A DNA stretch of 12,330 nucleotides from CAZILN01 sp964540005 (GTDB lineage: Bacteria > Bacteroidota > Bacteroidia > Bacteroidales > SM23-62): NCBI GenBank assembly GCA_964540005.1, contig CAZILN010000121.1, forward strand, positions 1-12,330. The letters are read 5' to 3'. Below, in pieces: positions 6,704 to 12,330 of this stretch. The stretch's first letter is position 1, and each line of letters begins with the position of its first letter. Made by a program: the position numbers and the translations under genes. The notes beneath the pieces are model-generated. The model had not been told where the DNA came from. It worked only from the letters and a program-made list of their open reading frames with translations, and did not search any database.

Positions 6704-8069
6704 ATTTTTCCATTCTTCTGTACAAGGATGTTCTCGTTAGGCCCAGTTCGGTGGCTGCCTGGGTGATGTTCCCCTGGTACTGCTTCAGTACTTTATTTAT
6801 TATGGTTTTTTCAATATCATCAAGATTGTATGTGTCCAGTTCAAGATCTCCTACCTTCTGGCTGATAGATTGCAGCAGGAAATCATCTTCTTCCAGGCTG
6901 CCTGAATCACTCATAATTATACCTCTCTCAATGGCATGCTGAAGTTCCCTTACGTTCCCTGGCCACTGGTACTGTGCAAGCTTCTTGCCTGCAGCGGCAC
7001 TGATGTTTTTTATATTCTTTTTGTATTTTTTTGTATAGATTTTCAAAAAATGTTCCGCCAGAAGAGGAATATCTCCGGTCCGTTCACGCAGGGGTGGCAG
7101 GTGGACCTCAACAGTATTGATCCTGTACAGCAGGTCCTGCCGGAAATTGTTCTCTGTAACCATGTCGAGGATATTTATGTTGGTGGCGCAGATCAGCCTG
7201 ACATCTACGGGGATGGGTCTGTTGCTCCCCACACGTATCACTTCTCGTCTTTCAATAACTGTCAGTAATTTTGTCTGCAGGGTAGGCGAGAGGTTCCCGA
7301 TCTCATCCAGGAAGAGTGTGCCCCCGTCTGCAATTTCAAAACGTCCCTGTTTGGTCTTCTTTGCGTCAGTAAAAGCACCTTTTTCGTGTCCGAACAATTC
7401 GCTCTCAAATAGTGTTTCGGCAATGGAACCGAGGTCCACAGAAATAAAAACCTCATCTTTTCTCGCCGAATTCCTATGCAATGCCCTGGCTACCAATTCT
7501 TTGCCAGTGCCATTCTCTCCGAGGATAAGGATGTTTGCATCCGTGGTAGCAACCTTCTTAATAGTATTAAATACCTGTTGCATTTCGGTAGAGTTGCCAA
7601 TAAATTCATGAAAAGGCTGATCATATACAGCTGTAATTTCCTGCTGCCGGCTTTTCAGTCCTTTTGCTTCCATCCTGGATCTTTTTAACTTGACCGAAGA
7701 GGATATGGTTGCCAGCAGTTTCTCATTTTGCCATGGTTTCAGAACAAAGTCTGTGGCACCTGATTTTATTGCTTTCACAGCTTTTTCTGCATCTCCATAA
7801 GCAGTAATGAAAACAACTACAGCATCAGGATCTATCTCAAGGATCTTGGCCAGCCAGTCAAATCCTTCCTGGCCGCTGATGGCATCCTTGGTAAAATTCA
7901 TATCCAGCAGGATTACATCAAAACTCTCCTTCCCGAGCAAATCCGGGATCTCTGCAGGATCATTAATGGTGGTAATTGTTTCTACATGCTGCTTCAACAG
8001 TAATTTCAGTGCAAACAGAATATCCTCATTATCGTCAACAGCAAGGATTTTACCAATTGTATTACTCAT
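6693..8069 (-). CDS. NtrC-family sigma-54-dependent response regulator
   Basis: A 458-aa enhancer-binding regulator with three domains. The receiver (about 6-125) has Asp11-Asp12, the phosphorylation site Asp56 (VILLDMNF) and the conserved Lys111 (FVLKPW). The AAA+ domain (about 153-390) has Walker A GENGTGKE (184-191), Walker B GGTLFLDE (249-256), an arginine-finger region (RQDLLYRIN) and the sigma-54 contact loop, which reads GAFTDA (231-236) instead of the usual GAFTGA. A Fis-type helix-turn-helix (432-455, NITQAATELGLTRTSLYRRM) binds DNA. Phosphorylation by the co-transcribed kinase should drive oligomerisation and ATP-dependent opening of sigma-54 promoters. The likely target is the divergent efflux operon that begins 250 bp away, inferred from arrangement; I could not find a clear -24/-12 promoter there. 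The first gene of a two-gene operon. Confidence 0.95.
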   Translation of the reverse strand: MSNTIGKILAVDDNEDILFALKLLLKQHVETITTINDPAEIPDLLGKESFDVILLDMNFTKDAISGQEGFDWLAKILEIDPDAVVVFITAYGDAEKAVKAIKSGATDFVLKPWQNEKLLATISSSVKLKRSRMEAKGLKSRQQEITAVYDQPFHEFIGNSTEMQQVFNTIKKVATTDANILILGENGTGKELVARALHRNSARKDEVFISVDLGSIAETLFESELFGHEKGAFTDAKKTKQGRFEIADGGTLFLDEIGNLSPTLQTKLLTVIERREVIRVGSNRPIPVDVRLICATNINILDMVTENNFRQDLLYRINTVEVHLPPLRERTGDIPLLAEHFLKIYTKKYKKNIKNISAAAGKKLAQYQWPGNVRELQHAIERGIIMSDSGSLEEDDFLLQSISQKVGDLELDTYNLDDIEKTIINKVLKQYQGNITQAATELGLTRTSLYRRMEKYDL

Positions 8070-8120
8070 AATTATTCATGTTTTACGTGTAAGTCGTCCC
8101 AAGGGCCCGGAACAGCTTAC

Positions 8121-8139
8121 ATTTACCCCTGGGGTAAAT
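8121..8139. promoter_or_regulatory. Perfect palindrome in divergent intergenic region (candidate operator)
   Basis: ATTTACCCC (8121-8129), a single T, then GGGGTAAAT (8131-8139): nine bases each side match perfectly. It lies 51 bp upstream of the regulator start (8069) and about 180 bp upstream of the adaptor start (8320). A one-base spacer is too short for an RNA hairpin loop without opening pairs, so a DNA site for a dimeric protein is the better reading. The Fis-type regulator encoded next door is the simplest candidate, which would give autoregulation and control of the efflux operon; this is inference. Confidence 0.5.
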
Positions 8140-8160
8140 TTACATATTATTTTTTTGTAA

Positions 8161-8211
8161 TGTTCGGAATCGTACTGTTATTGTTGCATAATCGAACAGT
8201 CACCCCTGTTA
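8161..8211. promoter_or_regulatory. Two weak inverted repeats upstream of the efflux operon
   Basis: TGTTCG (8161-8166) is matched by CGAACA (8193-8198) across 26 bp, and AACAG (8196-8200) by CTGTT (8207-8211) across 6 bp. Both are short, so chance is possible. The rest of 8070-8319 is AT-rich non-coding sequence in which I see no convincing TAnnTTTG box and no -24/-12 sigma-54 promoter on either strand. Confidence 0.2.
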
Positions 8212-8319
8212 GTATAAAACTTCTTCAGGAACAATATTCTGTAAATCAGCCAGATAGGTCTTTTGGCATAATAAATGGGTATCATATGCGGAACATTTAT
8301 ACATCTGGCAATGGACGGC

Positions 8320-9576
8320 ATGGATCGCAAACTTGAGAAGAAAAACAAATTCTTCAACAAAAGAACTTTATGGATTTCAATCCTCAGCATCATCATCCTG
8401 ATGGTCGCCTACAACCTGGTCTTCGGGGATAAATCATCCAAACTTAATGTAGAAATTGAAAAGATCTCCATAGCTAAGATCGAGAAGGATGTATTCCAGG
8501 ATTATATTGCTGTAATTGGTACAACCGAGCCTTTTCAAACCATCTACCTTGATGCAGTCGAAGGGGGAAGGGTTGAAGAAATTATACGCGATGAGGGGAG
8601 TACTCTGAAGGAGGGTGATCCCATCATCCGGCTGAGTAATGATAACCTGATACTTGAAATATCCAATACGGAGGCCCAGGTAGCCAGAGCGGTAAATGAT
8701 CTACGGACATCCAGGCTGCTAATGGTCCAGCAGCAATTGAGTTCCGAAAGCCAGCTTATTGAAACCGATCGTCTGTTCAGGCAGCAGGCCAGGGCATATG
8801 AGAATAATAAGAAGCTATACGAGGAGAAACATATTTCCTACGAGGAGTTTGAACAATCCAAGGAGCAATACTCAGCCTCAAGAAGGAAGTTAACACTGCT
8901 GCAGGAGATCCAGATCCAGGATTCTATCTTCAGGAAAATACAGGTAGAGTCACTGGAATCATCCGTTAACATCCTGGTCAAGAACCTGGATATCATCCGT
9001 GGCAGGCTGGATAAACTGGAAATAAAAGCCCCCATTGACGGGGAGCTGGCAACACTGAACCCTGAAATCGGGGAAGTAATACAGTACGGTATGAGAGTCG
9101 GGACCATGAACATCCTGGATTCCTATAAACTGCGTGTGGAAATAGATGAACATTATATTGCCAGGGTAAGTACCGGATTGGTCGGGGAGTGTGATTTTGC
9201 CAGTATACCATATCCTGGAAGGGTTGTGAAGATATATCCCGAGGTAACAAACGGACGTTTCTATGCTGACATGATCTTTACCGATACTACTCCGCCCCAG
9301 ATCAAGATCGGGCAGACCTCAAGGATCAAACTGGAACTGGGAGAGTCCAAAGAAGCCATACTGGTACCAAGAGGGGGATTTTACCAGAGTACAGGCGGTC
9401 AATGGGTATATATCATTGATGAATCCGGGGAATTCGCCTATAAGAAGGATATAAGCATAGGCAGGCAGAATCCGAGGTTTTACGAAGTACTCAGCGGGCT
9501 TGAGGTCGGCGACCAGGTGATTGTTTCGAGCTATGATAATTTCGGTGATGTGGATAAGCTGATACTCAAGAATTGA
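8320..9576 (+). CDS. HlyD/MacA-type membrane-fusion (periplasmic adaptor) protein
   Basis: A 418-aa adaptor that should link an inner-membrane ABC pump to the TolC-like channel encoded three genes on. One N-terminal membrane anchor (16-36, RTLWISILSIIILMVAYNLV) follows a basic cytosolic stretch; there is no lipobox. The lipoyl-like halves lie about 70-112 (AVEGGRVEEIIRDEGSTLKEGDPI) and 232-262 (LEIKAPIDGELATLNPEIGEVI), flanking a long coiled-coil hairpin (115-230). A beta-barrel domain (268-342) and a membrane-proximal domain (345-418) finish the protein. I chose the ATG at 8320 (MDRKLEKKNK) because it puts the anchor close to the N-terminus; ATGs at 8311 and 8275 are in frame and cannot be excluded. 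First gene of the efflux operon, divergent from the regulator-kinase pair. Confidence 0.92.
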   Translation: MDRKLEKKNKFFNKRTLWISILSIIILMVAYNLVFGDKSSKLNVEIEKISIAKIEKDVFQDYIAVIGTTEPFQTIYLDAVEGGRVEEIIRDEGSTLKEGDPIIRLSNDNLILEISNTEAQVARAVNDLRTSRLLMVQQQLSSESQLIETDRLFRQQARAYENNKKLYEEKHISYEEFEQSKEQYSASRRKLTLLQEIQIQDSIFRKIQVESLESSVNILVKNLDIIRGRLDKLEIKAPIDGELATLNPEIGEVIQYGMRVGTMNILDSYKLRVEIDEHYIARVSTGLVGECDFASIPYPGRVVKIYPEVTNGRFYADMIFTDTTPPQIKIGQTSRIKLELGESKEAILVPRGGFYQSTGGQWVYIIDESGEFAYKKDISIGRQNPRFYEVLSGLEVGDQVIVSSYDNFGDVDKLILKN

Positions 9577-9630
9577 TCAGGCATTTGAGTCAAACCAATA
9601 TATATATTAAAAATTCTAATAAGTTTTATC

Positions 9631-10314
9631 ATGATCAAAACAGAAGAATTAACCAAGGTATTCCGCACAGATGAAGTGGAAACCACTGCTCTTAATAAAG
9701 TCACCATGGAAATAAAAAGTGGTGAGTTTGTAGCTGTAATGGGACCTTCAGGATGTGGAAAATCCACATTGCTGAATATTGTCGGCCTGCTGGATAATCC
9801 CTCCGGGGGCTTATTGTATTTTGACGATATTGAAGTTGCCAAGTACAAGGAAAGGCAAAGGACCAATCTCCGTAAGGGGAATATTGGCTTTGTTTTCCAG
9901 AGCTTTAACCTGATCGATGAACTGACTGTTTACGAAAACGTTGAGCTCCCGCTCTTGTATATGAAGGTATCTTCATCTGAGAGGAAGAAATTAGTGAATG
10001 ACGTACTCGACCGGATGAAAATTGCTCACAGGAAAAAGCATTTTCCGCAACAACTTTCAGGTGGTCAGCAGCAGAGGGTAGCCATTTCACGAGCTGTAGT
10101 TACCAATCCAAAGCTCATCCTTGCTGACGAGCCCACAGGTAATCTTGATTCAGCCAATGGCGAGGAAGTAATGAACCTGCTTACCGAGTTGAATAAGGAT
10201 GGAACTACCATCGTTATGGTTACTCACTCCCCGACAGATGCCGAAAAAGCTCACAGGATCATCCATCTTTTTGATGGTCATATTGTCACGGAAAATATCA
10301 AGCACGTTTTATAG
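9631..10314 (+). CDS. ABC transporter ATP-binding protein (MacB/LolD type)
   Basis: A 227-aa nucleotide-binding subunit that powers an ABC exporter or extraction pump. All motifs are intact: Walker A GPSGCGKST (38-46), Q-loop Gln90 (FVFQSFNL), signature LSGGQ (142-146), Walker B LILADEP with Asp166 and Glu167, and the switch His199 (VTHSP). The sequence and length match the MacB-ATPase/LolD/FtsE group, whose partners are FtsX-like permeases with a large periplasmic domain. It has no fused membrane domain, so it needs a separate permease, and none is encoded beside it. It follows the adaptor gene after an AT-rich 54-nt gap, and its stop is 19 nt before the next start, so it is part of the same operon. 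Confidence 0.95.
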   Translation: MIKTEELTKVFRTDEVETTALNKVTMEIKSGEFVAVMGPSGCGKSTLLNIVGLLDNPSGGLLYFDDIEVAKYKERQRTNLRKGNIGFVFQSFNLIDELTVYENVELPLLYMKVSSSERKKLVNDVLDRMKIAHRKKHFPQQLSGGQQQRVAISRAVVTNPKLILADEPTGNLDSANGEEVMNLLTELNKDGTTIVMVTHSPTDAEKAHRIIHLFDGHIVTENIKHVL

Positions 10315-10333
10315 TAACCAGAACAGAATCAAG

Positions 10334-10630
10334 ATGAAGGATTTATGTGTACCAATCCCGAATTTCGGAGAACAGGAGATTGCTGACATTGAACTGAGAG
10401 TCGGTGATGAGAAGATCATCTACAGTTTCAGGGTGGAATCATTCCCCTGGGATATCAAGGATGAATTATCCTCGGAGGATGATGAAATCACCAACTCACT
10501 TGCCAGAATACACAGGCTGAAAAAGTCCATTGAAAGCTACGATCCTGCTTGGGAACTGATACAGATCTTTACTCCAAACGAACATGCACAGCACATCCAG
10601 GTGCTTTACAGGAGAAGGCAAAAGATCTGA
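10334..10630 (+). CDS. Small conserved-looking cytosolic protein of unknown function
   Basis: A 98-aa protein, acidic in its first two thirds and basic at its C-terminus (LYRRRQKI), with no signal peptide or membrane segment. It reads like a compact soluble fold: a beta-rich start (ADIELRVGDEKIIYSFRVESFPW, shown here in part as IADIELRVGDEKIIYSF), a charged helix (about 55-68, SLARIHRLKKSIESYD) and a final WELIQIFTPNEHAQHIQVLY strand region. I have the impression of similar short proteins in other Bacteroidetes but cannot name a family. The ATG at 10334 is 19 nt after the ATPase stop and its stop is 32 nt before the TolC start, so it is co-transcribed with the efflux genes. It sits where the ABC permease would be expected but cannot replace it. 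Confidence 0.8.
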   Translation: MKDLCVPIPNFGEQEIADIELRVGDEKIIYSFRVESFPWDIKDELSSEDDEITNSLARIHRLKKSIESYDPAWELIQIFTPNEHAQHIQVLYRRRQKI

Positions 10631-10662
10631 TCTGAAATATGTTGAACTAAAATCATCCGGCG

Positions 10663-12030
10663 ATGAAGGTTAAAAGAAACCTGGTGTTGCTTTTGCTGGC
10701 AGGGATCACTGCGTTCTCTGCACAAGCACAGGAAATATGGTCACTCGACAGATGCATAGAATATGCCATCGAAAACAACATCCAGTACAAACGTCAAAAG
10801 CTGCAGGCAGAAACAACCGGGAACCTGTCATTCAATTCTAAAATGAAAATGCTGCCAAGTGCAGGGGCTTTTGCCAGTGCTTCCCAGAACTGGGGGACAA
10901 CCTTCTCCTATGACCAGCTTGAATATGTTAACCAGAACAATCTCGACGGATACTTTGGGCTGGGCGTGGATATGGATATCTTCAGGGGATTTTCCAAAAT
11001 TAATGAGATCAACCAGTATAAATACAGCCTGCTGTCCGATATGCAGGATGTGGAAAAAATGAAAAACAGCATTACATTCGAGATCGTCGCCGCTTACTTG
11101 CAGATCCTTTTAAATGAAGAGCTGTTGAAACTGGCAGAAAGCCAGCTTGAGGTGACACGGCAGCAGGTGGAGCGGACCACCAGGTTGGTTGAGGTGGGCA
11201 ATGAACCCATGGGCCGTCTGCTTGAGATTCAGGCACAGGAGGCACTGGAGAATTCAAACCGTACATCAGCCAAAAATGATCTTGACCTGGCCTACCTCAG
11301 GTTAAGCCAACTGCTTTTTCTCAGTTCGGCTGAAGACCTGCAGATAGAAGTCCCTTCTGACCTGGAAGCAGATGATGCAAACGTCCTGAAACAGCCTCAG
11401 GAGGTGTACCAGGATGCACTGGGGTTCCTTCCTGATATCAAAGCCGCTGAATATTTCCTGAAATCTGAAGAAAAACGTCTTGCCAGGATAAGTGGGGCGA
11501 GGTATCCAAATATTACTGCACGCTTCGTTGACTACACCCGTTTTAATGAACTGGCAGTTCATCCCAGCCTGTATGATTCGGACCCTGCAAACGACCAGGT
11601 GAAGTATGCTTATCTCGACCAGGTTAAGGATTTCAGGTACAGGGCGATAACCCTGAACCTGAATATCCCGATTTTCAGTAATTGGAATACCCAGACAATG
11701 ATCAGCAATGCCAGGGTATCTTTAGATGATGCACAACTGGCCCTGGACCAGGCAGAGCTTGATTTGTATATGAGCATACAGCAGGCACATGCCAATGCCG
11801 TGGCAGCCATGGAGAATTACCGCTCCAGCCTTGAAGCAGTAAAATCACAGCAGGAGGCCTTCGATTACAGCGAACAAATGTTTGAAGTAGGAATGGTAAG
11901 TTCGGTGGATTATAATATTGCCAAGAATCTTCTTACTTCGGCACAGTCAAATCTCCTTCAATCAAAGTACCAGTATATCTTCCGGTCAATGCTTCTGGAT
12001 TTTTATTCGGGGAATCCCATAGCTCTCTAA
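10663..12030 (+). CDS. TolC-family outer-membrane efflux protein
   Basis: A 455-aa outer-membrane channel that should complete the tripartite pump with the adaptor. Residues 1-22 are a signal peptide (AXA cleavage site AQA before Q23). The mature start (EIWSLDRCIEYAIENNIQYK) is the typical first helix of the OEP fold, and the protein has two related halves made of long amphipathic helices, with Ala/Gln/Asn-rich heptads (for example ALDQAELDLYMSIQQAHANA near 360-380) separated by short beta segments such as YRAITLNLNIPIF. The length is normal for the family. It is the last gene of the efflux operon. Only 24 nt, without a clear terminator, separate its stop from the convergent amidohydrolase stop. 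Confidence 0.93.
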   Translation: MKVKRNLVLLLLAGITAFSAQAQEIWSLDRCIEYAIENNIQYKRQKLQAETTGNLSFNSKMKMLPSAGAFASASQNWGTTFSYDQLEYVNQNNLDGYFGLGVDMDIFRGFSKINEINQYKYSLLSDMQDVEKMKNSITFEIVAAYLQILLNEELLKLAESQLEVTRQQVERTTRLVEVGNEPMGRLLEIQAQEALENSNRTSAKNDLDLAYLRLSQLLFLSSAEDLQIEVPSDLEADDANVLKQPQEVYQDALGFLPDIKAAEYFLKSEEKRLARISGARYPNITARFVDYTRFNELAVHPSLYDSDPANDQVKYAYLDQVKDFRYRAITLNLNIPIFSNWNTQTMISNARVSLDDAQLALDQAELDLYMSIQQAHANAVAAMENYRSSLEAVKSQQEAFDYSEQMFEVGMVSSVDYNIAKNLLTSAQSNLLQSKYQYIFRSMLLDFYSGNPIAL

Positions 12031-12054
12031 TCAGATCGATCAGCTGTAACCGGT

Positions 12055-12330
12055 TCAATCTTCTATTGCTGAATAGACCAATTTACCCCCCAGGTAAGTA
12101 CGCAGGATATTGATATGGGGGATCTTTTCTTCCGGTACGGACATAAGGTCTTCTTCTGTAACAATGAAATCGGCAAATTTACCCTCTTCCAGGCTGCCTT
12201 TCTCATTTTCTTCAAAGGCTGCCCTGGCTGCCCATATGGTCATGGCTTTCATTGCTTCTTCCCTTGTCAGGGCCTCCTCTTTCATGAACCCTCCTTCGGG
12301 CCAGCCCTTAAGGTCTTTTCTTGCCACAGC
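12055..12330 (-). CDS. Amidohydrolase (YtcJ-like), C-terminal part only, cut by window edge
   Basis: The last 91 residues of a metal-dependent amidohydrolase; the frame stays open to the right edge, so the true start lies outside the window (the GTG at 12325-12327 is an internal Val codon). The C-terminal motif pattern is typical: EGGF, then LTREEAMKAMTIWAARAAF, then KGSLEEGKFADFIV, the strand that closes the composite beta-sandwich in the Amidohydro_3 group, and a final LGGKLVYS. The metal ligands lie in the unseen N-terminal part, so activity and substrate cannot be judged. It is convergent with the TolC gene and probably not part of the efflux operon. Confidence 0.88.
   Translation of the reverse strand, partial: AVARKDLKGWPEGGFMKEEALTREEAMKAMTIWAARAAFEENEKGSLEEGKFADFIVTEEDLMSVPEEKIPHINILRTYLGGKLVYSAIED

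Noticed and set aside
7117..7611. 164-codon + strand open frame opposite the response regulator
   Set aside because: Lies wholly over the AAA+ domain of the regulator; its product looks like low-complexity Ser-rich shadow translation.
8275..8319. ATG at 8275 as the start of the adaptor gene
   Set aside because: It adds a short stretch not typical of adaptors before MDGMDRKLEKK; the ATG at 8320 is the better fit, though 8275 and 8311 remain possible.
8257..8320. TGGCA-containing motifs (8264-8268, 8306-8310) as sigma-54 -24 elements
   Set aside because: The matching GC of a -12 element is not at the required spacing (off by one or more bases), and the second lies at the start codon.
10199..10333. 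Longer form of the small protein starting inside the ATPase gene
   Set aside because: The extra 45 residues are an out-of-frame reading of conserved ATPase codons; the ATG at 10334 fits the operon spacing.
12031..12054. GATCGATC and CAGCTG palindromes as a terminator between convergent genes
   Set aside because: Short restriction-site-like palindromes with no stable stem-loop and no T-tract.
1..12330. CRISPR array, tRNA/rRNA, insertion sequence or phage genes
   Set aside because: No regularly spaced repeats, cloverleaf, transposase or integrase motifs seen on either strand.

Overview
The window looks like chromosomal DNA from a Bacteroidota (Bacteroidetes) bacterium, probably a Bacteroidales/Marinilabiliales-like lineage. 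Supporting signs are a TAnnTTTG-type -7 promoter element, the lack of convincing Shine-Dalgarno sequences, long two-component-regulator-propeller proteins, Bacteroidetes-style secretion signals, and an NtrC-type regulator paired with an ABC/TolC efflux set. The genus cannot be told from the sequence alone.

Left block (206-5315, + strand): three genes. First is a 269-aa exported protein of unknown function, with a beta-rich N-terminal half and two C-terminal hydrophobic segments. Second is a secreted caspase-like (C14/metacaspase) protease with an intact His/Cys dyad. Third is a 1085-aa inner-membrane sensor: 14 propeller blades, a Y_Y_Y domain, one membrane span, a coiled coil, and a cytoplasmic SpoIIE-type PP2C serine/threonine phosphatase. 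Upstream of the first gene are phased TGTTA repeats and a -7 element. A textbook intrinsic terminator lies inside the signal-peptide codons of the propeller-phosphatase gene, so it could both end the caspase transcript and gate expression of the phosphatase.

Central block (5351-8069, - strand): a two-gene two-component operon. It encodes an NtrC-family sigma-54 activator (distal, transcribed first) and an NtrY-like PAS histidine kinase; the genes overlap by 11 nt. A 250-nt divergent intergenic region (8070-8319) carries a perfect 9+1+9 palindrome and two weaker inverted repeats, which are candidate operators.

Right block (8320-12030, + strand): an efflux operon of membrane-fusion adaptor, MacB/LolD-type ABC ATPase, a 98-aa small protein and a TolC-family outer-membrane channel. 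The ABC membrane permease normally expected in such operons is absent; the small cytosolic protein occupies the slot between ATPase and TolC. The two-component system is the natural candidate regulator of this operon (inferred from divergent arrangement). At the right edge a convergent, truncated amidohydrolase gene begins (12055-12330, - strand).

No rRNA, tRNA, CRISPR array, insertion sequence or integrase is visible, and no gene stretch has a composition obviously unlike its neighbours.
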